DNA of 64,000 bases from Kribbella jiaozuonensis (GCF_005233875.1 NZ_SZPZ01000004.1:186001-250000); one strand, 5' to 3'. Counted from the first letter of the stretch, positions 44,504 to 53,804 are shown. The notes: generated by a model from the sequence alone, not told the origin. Translations and numbers: made by a program.

Positions 44504-45346
44504 ATGTCCATCACATTGCCTGTACTGGTTGGGATCGACGGATCCCGCGACGGGGTCATCGCCCTCACCTGGGCAGCGTCGTACGCCGCGCTGCACCACG
44601 CGCCGCTGCACGCCGTGCACGTGATGGACGATCAACGGCAGCCGCCGGCCCTTCCGGTCGACGGCAGCCAGGTGCTCCACGAGGCCATCGAGGAACTGCA
44701 CCGCATCGGCTTCGCCGCCGCGTCGCTCGAGGTTCGCCAGGGACACCCGGCGCAGGTCCTGCTCGAGCTGTCCGAACACTCCCAGGCCCTGGTCGTCGGC
44801 CGCCGCGGCATGGGCGGCTTCGCCGAGCTCGTGCTCGGGTCCACGTCCCAGGTGTGTACGGCGCTCGCCACCCAGGTCCCGCTGATCGTCGTCCCCGACA
44901 CCTGGGACCCGGCTGCCCCGACTCGCGGCCGGATCGTCGTCGGCATCGACGGATCGGTGGAAGGGCAGGACGCGCTCCACTTCGCCTTCGAGTTGGCGGA
45001 CCTGACCGGCGCCGACATCCACGGCGTCCATGCGATCGAAGTACGCGAGGACCCCGACTCTTGGATCGACTCCCACCGGCAGCCCTGGACCGACACCGCC
45101 GACGAACTACTGGTCCAGACTCTCGACGGCTGGACATCGAAGTACCCGGAGATCCACGTCGAGCATCGCGGCATCATCGACCACCCCGTCCCGGTCCTGG
45201 CCCGGGAGTCGAAGGACGCGGATCTCCTCGTGGTCGGCGGCGTCGGCCGGACAGCGTTCTCCGAACTGCGGATGGGGTCGGTGGCTCGCAGTCTGCTGTA
45301 CCACTCGCACAGCCCGGTCGCCGTCGTACATCACCCAGACAACTGA
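44504..45346 (+). CDS. Universal stress protein (two domains)
   Basis: 280 residues, GGGAGG before the ATG. Two USP domains: the first has GRRGMGGFAELVLGSTSQ, an intact G-2x-G-9x-G(S/T) ATP loop; the second has GGVGRTAFSELRMGSVAR. Third USP in the block and the one with the clearest DosR-like promoter site. Convergent with the secreted repeat protein. Confidence 0.93.
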   Translation: MSITLPVLVGIDGSRDGVIALTWAASYAALHHAPLHAVHVMDDQRQPPALPVDGSQVLHEAIEELHRIGFAAASLEVRQGHPAQVLLELSEHSQALVVGRRGMGGFAELVLGSTSQVCTALATQVPLIVVPDTWDPAAPTRGRIVVGIDGSVEGQDALHFAFELADLTGADIHGVHAIEVREDPDSWIDSHRQPWTDTADELLVQTLDGWTSKYPEIHVEHRGIIDHPVPVLARESKDADLLVVGGVGRTAFSELRMGSVARSLLYHSHSPVAVVHHPDN

Positions 45347-45380
45347 GATGGATCCCCTTCAGATTCGCGGCCCAGCTGGG

Positions 45381-46001
45381 TCAGCCTCGGCCGTTGACGG
45401 TGGTTGTGGCTTTGAAGTTGGTGTCGAGTTTGACGGTGACCTCGGACCCGTCGGCCTTCTTCAGGTGGACTTCGTACTTGGCTCCGTCCGCATCTGTGGT
45501 CGCCTCCTCGACGGTGGCGCCGGGGACCGCGGCCTTGGCGGCGGCGGTTGCCTTGGCGAGGTTGTCGCCGGTCAGCGGGGTCTCGGTGATGCCGTTCGCC
45601 TGGTGAGGTCCACCGCCACCGCCGTGGCCGCCCCCGCCGGGTCCGCCGGTCTCCGTTCCGGTGACCTTGAAGCTGGCGTCGAGTTTGACCGTGACGTGGC
45701 TGCCGTCCGTCTTCGTCATGTGTACTTCGTACTTCGCGCCGTCGGCGTCCGTCTCGGCCCGGTCGACGGTCGCGCCGGGGACGGCCGCCTTGGCCGCGGC
45801 GGTGGCTTTGGCGAGGTTGTCGCCGGTGAGGGCGGTCTCATTGCCGTGGTCGCCGCGACCGCCGGCTTCGGCGGTCGTTGACGAGCTGGGCGATGGGGTC
45901 GCGGCGTTCGCGGCACCGAACATGGTTGCGCCGATGACGCCCCCCGCCACGGCTGCCGCGGCGAGCGCGGACCCTGCGACCATCTTGCGCAACGGATACA
46001 T
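45381..46001 (-). CDS. Secreted PepSY-like tandem-repeat protein
   Basis: 206 residues, AAGGAG before the ATG. N-terminal signal peptide (KMVAGSALAAAAVAGGVIGA, cut near ANAA). Two nearly identical 75-residue PepSY-type repeats follow, each with LTGDNLAKATAAAKAAVPGA, TDADGAKYEVH and VTVKLD, separated by a Gly/His-rich linker. PepSY modules inhibit proteases or act in the envelope. Divergent from the MprA-like regulator, suggesting control by that system. The repeats are alike at DNA level, so the duplication is recent. Confidence 0.85.
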   Translation of the reverse strand: MYPLRKMVAGSALAAAAVAGGVIGATMFGAANAATPSPSSSTTAEAGGRGDHGNETALTGDNLAKATAAAKAAVPGATVDRAETDADGAKYEVHMTKTDGSHVTVKLDASFKVTGTETGGPGGGGHGGGGGPHQANGITETPLTGDNLAKATAAAKAAVPGATVEEATTDADGAKYEVHLKKADGSEVTVKLDTNFKATTTVNGRG

Positions 46002-46153
46002 GAATTGCTCCTTCGTCCGGGAGTCCCCCGAGGCCGTTCGGCCGCGAGTCGATGAGATCGACTCTGGTGGCGGGCTGTAAGGACGGCAGCAACCAACTGC
46101 AAGAACTGTGCAAGATTCGACCCTCAACGGGCCTTCGTCCGTACGCTTGGCAC

Positions 46154-46840
46154 ATGACAGGCCCCTCCGGCCGGCGGATCCTGATCGCCGAGGACGACCG
46201 CGGCGTACGCCAGTCGCTCGAGCGGACACTGCGGCTCGAGGGGTACGACGTGACCGAGGCGACGACCGGGATCGAAGCCGTGACCGCGTGCGCGAAGGCG
46301 ATCCCGGACCTGACGATCCTCGACGTGATGATGCCGGAGATGGACGGGCTGATCGCCTGCCGGACCCTGCGTTCCCTGTACGCCGAGCTCCCGATCCTCA
46401 TGCTGACCGCCAGGCACGAGGTCGACGACCGGGTTGCCGGCCTGGACGCCGGCGCGGATGACTACCTGGCCAAGCCGTACGCGAGCGTGGAGCTGCTCGC
46501 CCGGGTCCGTGCCTTGCTGCGCCGCACCAGCGTGTCCGGCGCGAAGGAAATCCTCGAGTACGAAGACCTCCGGCTCGACCCGCGCTCGCGACTTGCCTCG
46601 CGAGGCGGCCGGCAGCTCGATCTCACCAAGACCGAGTTCGACCTGCTCGAATTGCTGGTGTGGAACGCGGGTGCCGTGCTGCCGCGCGAGACGCTGTACG
46701 AACGGATCTGGGGGTACGACTTCAAGACCTCCTCACGCTCACTCGACGTGTACGTCGGGTACCTGCGCAGCAAGCTCGAGGCCGAGGGCGAAGCCCGGCT
46801 GATCCAGACCGTGCGCGGGGTCGGCTTCGTGATGCGATGA
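46154..46840 (+). CDS. OmpR-family response regulator (MprA-like)
   Basis: 228 residues. Receiver with AEDD (12-15), phosphoacceptor Asp57 in LTILDVMMPEMDG and Lys in YLAKPY; winged-helix domain with LDLTKTEFDLLELLVWNAG and SLDVYVGYLRSKLE. It resembles MprA, an envelope-stress regulator. Overlaps the kinase gene (ATGA), and a secreted PepSY-like protein is divergent from it. Confidence 0.93.
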   Translation: MTGPSGRRILIAEDDRGVRQSLERTLRLEGYDVTEATTGIEAVTACAKAIPDLTILDVMMPEMDGLIACRTLRSLYAELPILMLTARHEVDDRVAGLDAGADDYLAKPYASVELLARVRALLRRTSVSGAKEILEYEDLRLDPRSRLASRGGRQLDLTKTEFDLLELLVWNAGAVLPRETLYERIWGYDFKTSSRSLDVYVGYLRSKLEAEGEARLIQTVRGVGFVMR

Positions 46841-48174
46841 CGCTTCGCTGGCGGATCGCACTCATCCTCGCCGCCGTCGCGCTCGGCGTCGGCGCGTTCG
46901 CGGGCGCGTCGGCGTACCTGACGACGTCGTCGCAGATCCACTCGTCGATCGACGACAACCTGCGCAGCCGGGCCGAGGCGACCAACACGGTCGACGGCGA
47001 GCGCGGCCGACCGCACGGCGGAGACGGTCCCGATAGCCGCGACTGTCCGCCCGCGGGCTCGTTCCAGCCGGCGTCCGCCGCGCAGATCATCGGCACGGAC
47101 GGCGCGGTCACGTCCTGCATCGAGGGCGGCGTCGCGTTGCCGACCGTCGCGTCCGACCTCCAGCTGACTGCCGGCACCGTCGTACTCCGAACCATCTCGG
47201 TCCAGAACCAGCCCTACCGGGTGCTCGCAACCCCGTGGCACGACGGCGGCACTCTGCAGATCGCGCGGAGCCTGTCAGAGTCGAACGCACTGCTCTCACG
47301 TCTGCGCTGGCAACTGCTGGCGCTCATCGGCGCGGCGATGCTGCTGACTGCCGGGCTCGGCTGGGCCATTGCCACCAGGCTCGCCCGGCCCATCGTGCGA
47401 CTCCGCGACGCCACCGAGAACATCGCCACCACGCTCGATCTCACCTCGCCGATGGAGGTCGGCGGAACCGGCGAGGTCCGCGGCCTCACCGCCAGTTTCG
47501 CGACCATGATCGAGGCGGTGCGCAAATCCCAGGAGAAACAACGCAGGCTCGTCTCCGACGCAGGACATGAGATGCGTACGCCGCTGACGAGTCTGCGCAG
47601 CAACGTCGAACTGCTTCGCAAGATCGAACGGCTGCCCGAAGGCGAGCGACGAGAGGTCGTGAACGACGTACTGGAAGACATCGACGAGCTGTCTGCACTC
47701 CTCGGCGAACTCGTCGACCTCGCCAGCGACCTGGCCGCCACCGAGCCGGCCGAACCCCTGTCCCTCGGCGACCTCGCCCGCACCGTGGCGACCCGGATGA
47801 GTCGCCGATCCGGCCGCGCGATCCTGGTCGATGACTCGGCGGCACAGGATGTTGTCGGGCGCCCGCGGCAACTGGACCGGGCGATCAGCAACCTGGTGGA
47901 CAACGCCATCAAGTACAGCGACGGAGCGGTCGAGATCGAGGTCAAAGGCACGGGCTTGACTGTTCACGATCGCGGACGCGGAATCGCCGCAGCGGACCTC
48001 GACCGCATCTTCGACCGCTTCTACCGTGCCGTCGAAGTACGCACCGAGCCCGGCTCCGGACTCGGTCTGGCCATCGTCGAAGAGATCGTGCACAGCCACG
48101 GCGGCCAGGTCTTCGCACACGGCCGCGACGGCGGAGGCTCGTCCATCGGCTTCACCCTCCCGGAGCCGGTTTAG
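46837..48174 (+). CDS. HAMP-type sensor histidine kinase (MprB-like)
   Basis: 445 residues. Membrane helix at 8-27, extracytoplasmic sensor at about 28-155 with two cysteines (DCPP, TSCIE) that may form a disulfide, second helix at 159-180, HAMP, then the HisKA box VSDAGHEMRTPLTSLRSN with His244 and an HATPase with DNAIKY, GRGIAAADLDRIFDRFYR and GSGLGLAI. Partner of the preceding regulator. Its 3' end overlaps by 23 bases the convergent membrane gene. Confidence 0.93.
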   Translation: MTLRWRIALILAAVALGVGAFAGASAYLTTSSQIHSSIDDNLRSRAEATNTVDGERGRPHGGDGPDSRDCPPAGSFQPASAAQIIGTDGAVTSCIEGGVALPTVASDLQLTAGTVVLRTISVQNQPYRVLATPWHDGGTLQIARSLSESNALLSRLRWQLLALIGAAMLLTAGLGWAIATRLARPIVRLRDATENIATTLDLTSPMEVGGTGEVRGLTASFATMIEAVRKSQEKQRRLVSDAGHEMRTPLTSLRSNVELLRKIERLPEGERREVVNDVLEDIDELSALLGELVDLASDLAATEPAEPLSLGDLARTVATRMSRRSGRAILVDDSAAQDVVGRPRQLDRAISNLVDNAIKYSDGAVEIEVKGTGLTVHDRGRGIAAADLDRIFDRFYRAVEVRTEPGSGLGLAIVEEIVHSHGGQVFAHGRDGGGSSIGFTLPEPV

Positions 48175-48817
48175 GCAGAAGCAGTGGAAGGGTCGCCGCG
48201 ATGGTGCCGAAGACGGCGGCGATGACGAGGCCGGCCAGTAGATGGAAGGTTCCGGCGCCCCAGAAATCCTGGATGACGAAGGCGCGGATGTCAGTCATCC
48301 CGCTGCGGGCGAAGTCGTCGTACGTGCCTTCTGCACGCCAGACCCGGTCTGTTGCCGGGCTTGTTCTGAATGCGTAGTAGCTCAGGAGCACTACCGGATA
48401 CCAGGTGAGGTACTCGAAGACCATCGCGTAGACGGCCGCCGTGATGCCGGCCCGCAGTGATCGTTCGCGGAGCGAAGCCGCGGCCGAGGCGAGTACGGCG
48501 GCGGCGACGAGCCCGATCACGATGATCCAGCCGATGACGACGCTCGCATCGGTGACCGTCGGGCTGAGGTACTCCGCGACCACCTCTGCGCCGTACATGC
48601 CTCCGGCAACCAGTCCGATCCCGGCTCCGATCCGGATCGTCGCTGAGCGGGTCGAGAATGGGGTGACCAAGAGCACGCACAGGGCCTGGGCCAGCGCGAC
48701 TCCGATGAGGGCGAACGCACCACTCCCCCGCAATGCCGCCCGATCAGTCAGCGAACCTGCCGCGGCCAGAACCACCTCGACCACGGCGATAACGACGACC
48801 AGGCGCCGCAGCGTCAT
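48152..48817 (-). CDS. Membrane protein of a PadR-linked operon
   Basis: 221 residues, about six transmembrane helices, not assigned to a family. Start 48817 overlaps the stop of the upstream membrane protein (ATGA). It contains a polar loop WRAEGTYDDFARSGMTDIRA. With PadR and the preceding gene it makes a three-gene leftward operon. Confidence 0.75.
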   Translation of the reverse strand: MTLRRLVVVIAVVEVVLAAAGSLTDRAALRGSGAFALIGVALAQALCVLLVTPFSTRSATIRIGAGIGLVAGGMYGAEVVAEYLSPTVTDASVVIGWIIVIGLVAAAVLASAAASLRERSLRAGITAAVYAMVFEYLTWYPVVLLSYYAFRTSPATDRVWRAEGTYDDFARSGMTDIRAFVIQDFWGAGTFHLLAGLVIAAVFGTIAATLPLLLPKPAPGG

Positions 48818-49464
48818 GCGAGGATCTGCCGGCGTGATCCGGCCCGGCGGAGGTGGCTGCCGAGTACGGCGAGGCCGGCGCCGGCGAAGCCGAGGAACGT
48901 CGACAGGAGCGCACCGGCCAGGAGGAGGCTGAGATTGATGTAGGTCCGCATCGAGGTGAAGCCGCTGCTCGCCAGGCCGTCGATCTTCGGTTGCTGCCGG
49001 CTGATGACATCGAGGAAGAGGTTGTCGATCACGGCGTACGTGCCGATCGTCAGCACGCCGACGAGCGCGCCCGCGCACCCTCCGGCCAGCGCGACGATCC
49101 GCCAGTGTCCGGCGAGCCGGCCGGTCAGTACGCCGACTGCCGTGAGCGCAACGAAGACGGCCAGATAGCTGATCAGTACCGACGCCCCGTCGTTGTCCCC
49201 GGTCGGGAAGACCACGTTCGACAGCACGATCTCGATGCTCAACGCGGCCCAGACGATCGACGCGACGAGGACCGCCCGCCGCAGTACAGCGCCGACAGCT
49301 GGGAGCGCCCTGAAATGGGCATCCGTAGCGCCGCGCACCAGGTCGACCATCACGCCGATTCGACGATGCAGACTCAGCGGGCCGAGGTCTTCGAGCAGCT
49401 GGGCGAGCTCGTCGCCGTATTCACGCCGCCAGCTCGCCGGATACAACCGCAACAGGCGCTTCAT
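48814..49464 (-). CDS. Membrane protein with PadR-associated N-terminal motif
   Basis: 216 residues. The opening KRLLRLYPASWRREYGDELA is a motif found at the start of many membrane proteins encoded next to PadR regulators in actinobacteria. Five to six hydrophobic segments follow. Start 49464 overlaps the PadR stop (ATGA). Function unknown. Confidence 0.8.
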   Translation of the reverse strand: MKRLLRLYPASWRREYGDELAQLLEDLGPLSLHRRIGVMVDLVRGATDAHFRALPAVGAVLRRAVLVASIVWAALSIEIVLSNVVFPTGDNDGASVLISYLAVFVALTAVGVLTGRLAGHWRIVALAGGCAGALVGVLTIGTYAVIDNLFLDVISRQQPKIDGLASSGFTSMRTYINLSLLLAGALLSTFLGFAGAGLAVLGSHLRRAGSRRQILA

Positions 49465-49769
49465 GCCCACGCCTGCAGTCGCTTGAGCCCGACCCTGCTG
49501 ATCTGACGGGCCTGCTGCAAGTACTCCCGGAGCGCCTCCGCCCCCGCAGCGGTGATCCGGTACGGCCGGCGCCGGTCCTCGGCCGGCAAGGCCTCGATCA
49601 GCCCGCGCTCCTGCAGCCGACTCAGCGCGGCGTACAGCGTGCCCGGCCCGACGACCGTGTCGGCGAGCTCCTCGATGTCCTTGATCAGGGCGTAGCCGTG
49701 CTTCTCCCCACCCGCAAGGCTCGTCAGAATCAGGACACTCGGCTCGGCGAATCTACCCAGAGCTTCCAT
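49461..49769 (-). CDS. PadR-family repressor
   Basis: 102 residues from 49769, with GGGGGAG just upstream. Winged helix: SVLILTSLAGGEKHGYALIK, then VGPGTLYAALSRLQERGLIE and RRRPYRITAAGAEALREYL. PadR proteins repress their own operon and nearby transport genes. A perfect palindrome with AT-rich arms lies 28-46 bases upstream. The divergent gene is an ABC exporter ATPase, a likely co-target. Confidence 0.92.
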   Translation of the reverse strand: MEALGRFAEPSVLILTSLAGGEKHGYALIKDIEELADTVVGPGTLYAALSRLQERGLIEALPAEDRRRPYRITAAGAEALREYLQQARQISRVGLKRLQAWA

Positions 49770-49796
49770 GCGCTCCCCCACTATTACGCGACACGC

Positions 49797-49815
49797 TATA
49801 TCGTCCGGCGATATA
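49797..49815. promoter_or_regulatory. Probable PadR operator
   Basis: TATATCG-TCCGG-CGATATA, perfect 7-base arms. The AT-rich palindrome is like known PadR sites and is conspicuous in this high-GC context. Lies between padR and the divergent ABC operon. Confidence 0.65.
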
Positions 49816-49961
49816 ACGCACCTGTCAACAGGCGGCTCGTAGTACCGCGGTACTACCCGTCGTCGGAAGATCAGGCCGCGGTACCACGGATCCCGGGCGG
49901 GCGATTCCTAGGTTGGGTGACGAGGCCGGGAGGTCCGGTCCAGGGAGTCGAGGGCGACGCG

Positions 49962-50891
49962 ATGATCGAGGCAAGGCAGCTCACCAAACGGTACGGCGAG
50001 ACGACGGCGGTCGACGGGCTGGAATTCACCGTCCGGCCCGGTTCCGTCACGGGGTTCCTCGGGCCGAACGGTGCGGGCAAGTCGACGACGATGCGGATGA
50101 TCATCGGGCTGGACGCGCCGACCAGCGGCTCGGTCACGGTCAACGGAAAGCGGTACCGCGAACACACTGCCCCGCTTCAGGAGGTCGGTGCCCTGCTGGA
50201 GGCGAAGTCCATCCACCCGGGCCGATCGGCGTACAACCACCTGCTGGCCCAGGCGCAGACCCACGGCATTCCCCGGCGCCGCGTCGACGAGGTGATCGAG
50301 TTGACCGGCCTGCAGTCCGTGGCGAAGAAGCGCGCCGGCCAGTTCTCGCTCGGTATGGGGCAACGGCTCGGAATCGCTGCCGCGCTGCTCGGCGATCCGG
50401 CGACCGTGATGCTCGACGAACCGGTGAACGGGCTGGATCCGGAGGGCGTGCTGTGGATCCGCAACCTGCTGATCGGCCTCGCCGCGGAGGGCCGGACCGT
50501 GTTCGTCTCGTCCCACCTGATGAGTGAGATGGCCCTGGTCGCGGACCGGTTGATCATCGTCGGCCGCGGCCGGCTGCTCGCCGATACCAGCGTCGAAGAT
50601 CTGGTACGACAGGCCGGCGGCGACGCCGTCCGGGTGGCAACCGCGGATCCGGCCGGACTGCGTGACGCACTCGCCGCACCAGGCGTCGAGGTTGTCGGCC
50701 AGGCCGGCTCCGAAGAGCTGGAGGTCACCGGTCTCTCGGCTCGGGCGATCGGGACCACGGCAGCCGAACACGGCATCGCGCTGTACGAGCTGACGACGAT
50801 CCAGGTTTCGCTGGAGGCCGCGTTCATGGACCTGACGCGCGACGACGTCGTCTACCACGGCACCACCGAACTCGCGGAGCGTGCAGCATGA
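49962..50891 (+). CDS. ABC exporter ATPase
   Basis: 309 residues, GAGGG upstream of the ATG. Walker A GPNGAGKS near 34-41, signature FSLGMGQRLGIA, Walker B TVMLDEPVNGLDP, H-loop VSSHLMSEM. It has the C-terminal extension found in bacitracin/lantibiotic-type exporters. Overlaps its permease (ATGA). A two-component system follows, the layout of antibiotic-sensing export modules. Confidence 0.93.
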   Translation: MIEARQLTKRYGETTAVDGLEFTVRPGSVTGFLGPNGAGKSTTMRMIIGLDAPTSGSVTVNGKRYREHTAPLQEVGALLEAKSIHPGRSAYNHLLAQAQTHGIPRRRVDEVIELTGLQSVAKKRAGQFSLGMGQRLGIAAALLGDPATVMLDEPVNGLDPEGVLWIRNLLIGLAAEGRTVFVSSHLMSEMALVADRLIIVGRGRLLADTSVEDLVRQAGGDAVRVATADPAGLRDALAAPGVEVVGQAGSEELEVTGLSARAIGTTAAEHGIALYELTTIQVSLEAAFMDLTRDDVVYHGTTELAERAA

Positions 50892-51736
50892 CCGTCATCA
50901 CCGAACCTCGCCCCGCGAGCGGCGGATCAGCAGCCGCACCGAAACCGCGGTACCGCGTCACCGGCCGTCGGGTGCTCCGGTCCGAATCCACCAAGCTGTG
51001 GTCGCTGAGGTCGACCTGGATCACGCTGGGTCTCGGCCTGCTGTTCTTGGTTGCCTTTGGCATCATCGCGGCACTGCGCTACCGCTCCAGCGTCAACTCC
51101 GGCCGGCAGCTCGACCCGGACTTCGCCGACGCCACGACGCTGAGCCTGTCGCTCTTCGGGGTCGCCCTGTCGCAGTTGGCCCTCGGCGTGCTGGGAGTGC
51201 TCGTCAGTGCGGGCGAGTACTCGACGGGACAGATCCGCTCGACGCTTGCCGCCGTACCGCGCCGGCTCCCGGTGTTGTGGTCGAAGGCGTCCGTGTACGG
51301 CGTCGTCGCGCTGGCGATCGCCCTTGTCGGGGCTTTCGTCACGTTCCTGATCGACAGCGGGATCCTCAGCAGCACTCCCGCCGCGCTGACGATCTCCAGT
51401 ACCGGCGTGGTTCGGAGTCTGCTCGGCGCGACGGTGTACCTCGGTCTCGTCGGCGTGATCGGCGTGGCTCTCGGTGCGATGCTGCGATCCGTCGCCGGAG
51501 CCATCTCGGCCCTGGTCGGGGCGCTGATGCTCCTGCCCGGACTGGTCTCGTTGCTGCCGGTCTCCTGGCGCCACGCCATCCAGCAGTTCCTGCCCAGCGA
51601 GGCGGGTCAGTCGATGTATTCGTTGCATCAGGCACCACACACCCTCTCGCCCGGGATCGGCTTTCTGGTCTTCGCCGGATGGACGGCGCTGGCCCTGGCC
51701 GGCGCGGCCTGGCGCCTGTCCCGCAGCGACGCCTGA
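50888..51736 (+). CDS. ABC-2 type permease
   Basis: 282 residues; a cytoplasmic N-terminus (RVLRSESTKLWSLRSTW, the usual start of this group) and about six transmembrane helices. ATGA overlap with the ATPase. 33 bases separate it from the sensor kinase, so one operon is likely. Substrate unknown. Confidence 0.9.
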   Translation: MTVITEPRPASGGSAAAPKPRYRVTGRRVLRSESTKLWSLRSTWITLGLGLLFLVAFGIIAALRYRSSVNSGRQLDPDFADATTLSLSLFGVALSQLALGVLGVLVSAGEYSTGQIRSTLAAVPRRLPVLWSKASVYGVVALAIALVGAFVTFLIDSGILSSTPAALTISSTGVVRSLLGATVYLGLVGVIGVALGAMLRSVAGAISALVGALMLLPGLVSLLPVSWRHAIQQFLPSEAGQSMYSLHQAPHTLSPGIGFLVFAGWTALALAGAAWRLSRSDA

Positions 51737-51769
51737 TCCACGCTCGCGACCGGCAGTAACAATGGACAG

Positions 51770-53074
51770 ATGGGAACGGTGACTGACGACGGCGCGGCGC
51801 GCCCGAAAGGTCCGCAGACCGCCGCCGATCCGGATCCGCTGTGGCAGCACCCGTTGGTGCTCCGCCTCGGCCGGATCGGACGGCGGCTGCGCCGCGCAGA
51901 CCGCGCCCGACCGTGGGCCGTCGACACCCTGGTTGTCGTCGGCGCCTTCTTGTTGTTCTGCCTGCCGGATCTGCTGCGCGACGACGGCCCACGCGAACTC
52001 GCCGGGGTGTTCAACCAGGTATCTGTCGGGACAATGCTGGCCCTGCAGGCGGGACTGATACTCCCGCTCTTCTTCCGCCGCCGCGCACCGATGACGGCGT
52101 TCGTTCTCACGGCGGCGGTCTTCACTGTGCAGTGGTCGTTGCTGGTCTTTCTTCGCGCGGATGTTGCGTTGTTGATCGCGCTCTACAGCCTCACTCTCCA
52201 CAGCTCGCTCCGTCGTCTACTGTGGGCGTGCGCGATCATGGTCGGCGTACTGACGCTGGCCGTCGTACGAATCTCTGCCGTCGTGTCCGTTGCGGAGGTG
52301 GCGTTCTTCCTGGTCTGCGCCAGCACGGCCGCGGTCGCGCTGGGGTTGGTCGTCCGGATCAGGCGCTCGCAACTCGCCGCCCTGCGCGATCGCGCCGCGC
52401 AGCTCGAGATCGAGCGCGACCAGCGCAGCATGCTGGCGGTCGCGGGTGAGCGCGCTCGGGTCGCGCGCGAGATGCACGACATCCTCGGGCACAACCTCTC
52501 GGTGATGATCCGACTCGCGGACGGCGGCGCGTACGCCGTACGAGTCAATCCCGATCGCTCCGCCCAGGCCCTCACGCTCATCGGCGAGACGGGGCGGGAG
52601 GCGTTGAACGATCTGCGGCGTACGCTCGGCGCGCTGCGGGACGACGCCGCCCTGCCGGACCTCAGCCCACAGCCTGGGATCGCCGACATCGACGGGTTGT
52701 GCGATCGGATCCGAGCAGCGGGTCCGAGCGTGAGCTACCGGACCGCGGGCGACCTCCCGGCCGATCGAGGTCTGCAGCTCGCGACGTACCGGATCATTCA
52801 GGAGGCGCTGACCAATGCGCTCAAATACGCGGGGCCTGAGACTGACGCCCGCGTGTCAGTTGAGGTAGTACGCCAGCGGCTGCGGATCCAGGTCGAAGAC
52901 ACCGGACCATCAGCCGGCTTCGAACCGGCATCTGCTTCTGGAGACGGCCAAGGCCTCATCGGAATGCGCGAACGCGCGGCCCTGTACGGCGGCACTGTGC
53001 GCACCGGGCGCACCCGTGACGGCGGCTGGACCGTACAGACCGAACTCGAGCTCGCCCCCGAGAGGACACCATGA
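51770..53074 (+). CDS. NarL-type sensor histidine kinase
   Basis: 434 residues. About four to six N-terminal helices (50-195), a dimerisation helix and the HisKA_3 box ERARVAREMHDILGHNLSVM with His236, then a C-terminal HATPase domain (EALTNALKYAGPETDARVSV). Small-loop, intramembrane-sensing type typical of antibiotic detection. Overlaps its regulator (ATGA). Confidence 0.92.
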   Translation: MGTVTDDGAARPKGPQTAADPDPLWQHPLVLRLGRIGRRLRRADRARPWAVDTLVVVGAFLLFCLPDLLRDDGPRELAGVFNQVSVGTMLALQAGLILPLFFRRRAPMTAFVLTAAVFTVQWSLLVFLRADVALLIALYSLTLHSSLRRLLWACAIMVGVLTLAVVRISAVVSVAEVAFFLVCASTAAVALGLVVRIRRSQLAALRDRAAQLEIERDQRSMLAVAGERARVAREMHDILGHNLSVMIRLADGGAYAVRVNPDRSAQALTLIGETGREALNDLRRTLGALRDDAALPDLSPQPGIADIDGLCDRIRAAGPSVSYRTAGDLPADRGLQLATYRIIQEALTNALKYAGPETDARVSVEVVRQRLRIQVEDTGPSAGFEPASASGDGQGLIGMRERAALYGGTVRTGRTRDGGWTVQTELELAPERTP

Positions 53075-53748
53075 CCACCGTGCTGATCGTCGACGACCAG
53101 CCACTGCACCGGCTCGGTCTCCGGATCCTGCTCGAGTCCGTGCCGGAAACGCAGGTCGCGGGCGAGGCAGGCAGCGGCTCCGAAGCCGTACGCCGGACTG
53201 CCGAGCTGCACCCCGATGTCGTGCTGATGGACATCCGGATGCCCGGCATGGACGGAATCGAGGCCACCCGCCGCATCGTGGCCAGCGGCAACCGATCGCG
53301 GGTGCTCGTACTGACCACGTTCGACCTCGACGAGTACGCCCACGCGGCACTCCGCGCCGGGGCAAGCGGGTTCCTGCTGAAGGACGCGCGGCCGGAGGAA
53401 CTGCTCGGCGGCATTCGCGCGGTCGCGGCCGGCGACGCGATCATCTCGCCCGGTCTGACCCGCAGGCTCCTGGACGCCTACGCCCAGCATCTCCCCCGCG
53501 CCACCCGTGAAGACGGCGACGCGAAACTCGAGACCCTGACCGAACGCGAACGCGAGATCCTGCTCGCGATCGCCCACGGCTGGACCAACCCAGAGATCGC
53601 CGAACGCCTCCACCTGTCCGAATCCACGGTGAAGACCCACGTCGGCCGCGTACTCGCCAAGGTCGGCGCCCGCGACCGAGTCCAGGCCGTCATCTTCGCC
53701 TACGACATCGGCCTGACCTACCCCAATCCGGCCTGGCCGGCAGGGTGA
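53071..53748 (+). CDS. NarL-family response regulator
   Basis: 225 residues. Receiver with VDDQ at 7-10, phosphoacceptor Asp54 in VVLMDIRMPGMDG, Lys in FLLKDARPEE; LuxR HTH with LTEREREILLAIAHGWTNPE and LSESTVKTHVGRVLAKVGA. Last gene of the ABC/two-component module. A strong bidirectional terminator follows at once. Confidence 0.93.
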   Translation: MTTVLIVDDQPLHRLGLRILLESVPETQVAGEAGSGSEAVRRTAELHPDVVLMDIRMPGMDGIEATRRIVASGNRSRVLVLTTFDLDEYAHAALRAGASGFLLKDARPEELLGGIRAVAAGDAIISPGLTRRLLDAYAQHLPRATREDGDAKLETLTEREREILLAIAHGWTNPEIAERLHLSESTVKTHVGRVLAKVGARDRVQAVIFAYDIGLTYPNPAWPAG

Positions 53749-53756
53749 GAGTTCCA

Positions 53757-53793
53757 CAACGGCCCGGTCGCCCCCAGGGCGGCCGGGCCGTTG
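53757..53793. terminator. Bidirectional terminator
   Basis: CAACGGCCCGG (53757-53767) pairs perfectly with CCGGGCCGTTG (53783-53793); an inner CGCCC/GGGCG pair lengthens the stem. Lies between convergent genes. Confidence 0.8.
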
Positions 53794-53804
53794 ATGTTGT
53801 TGCG

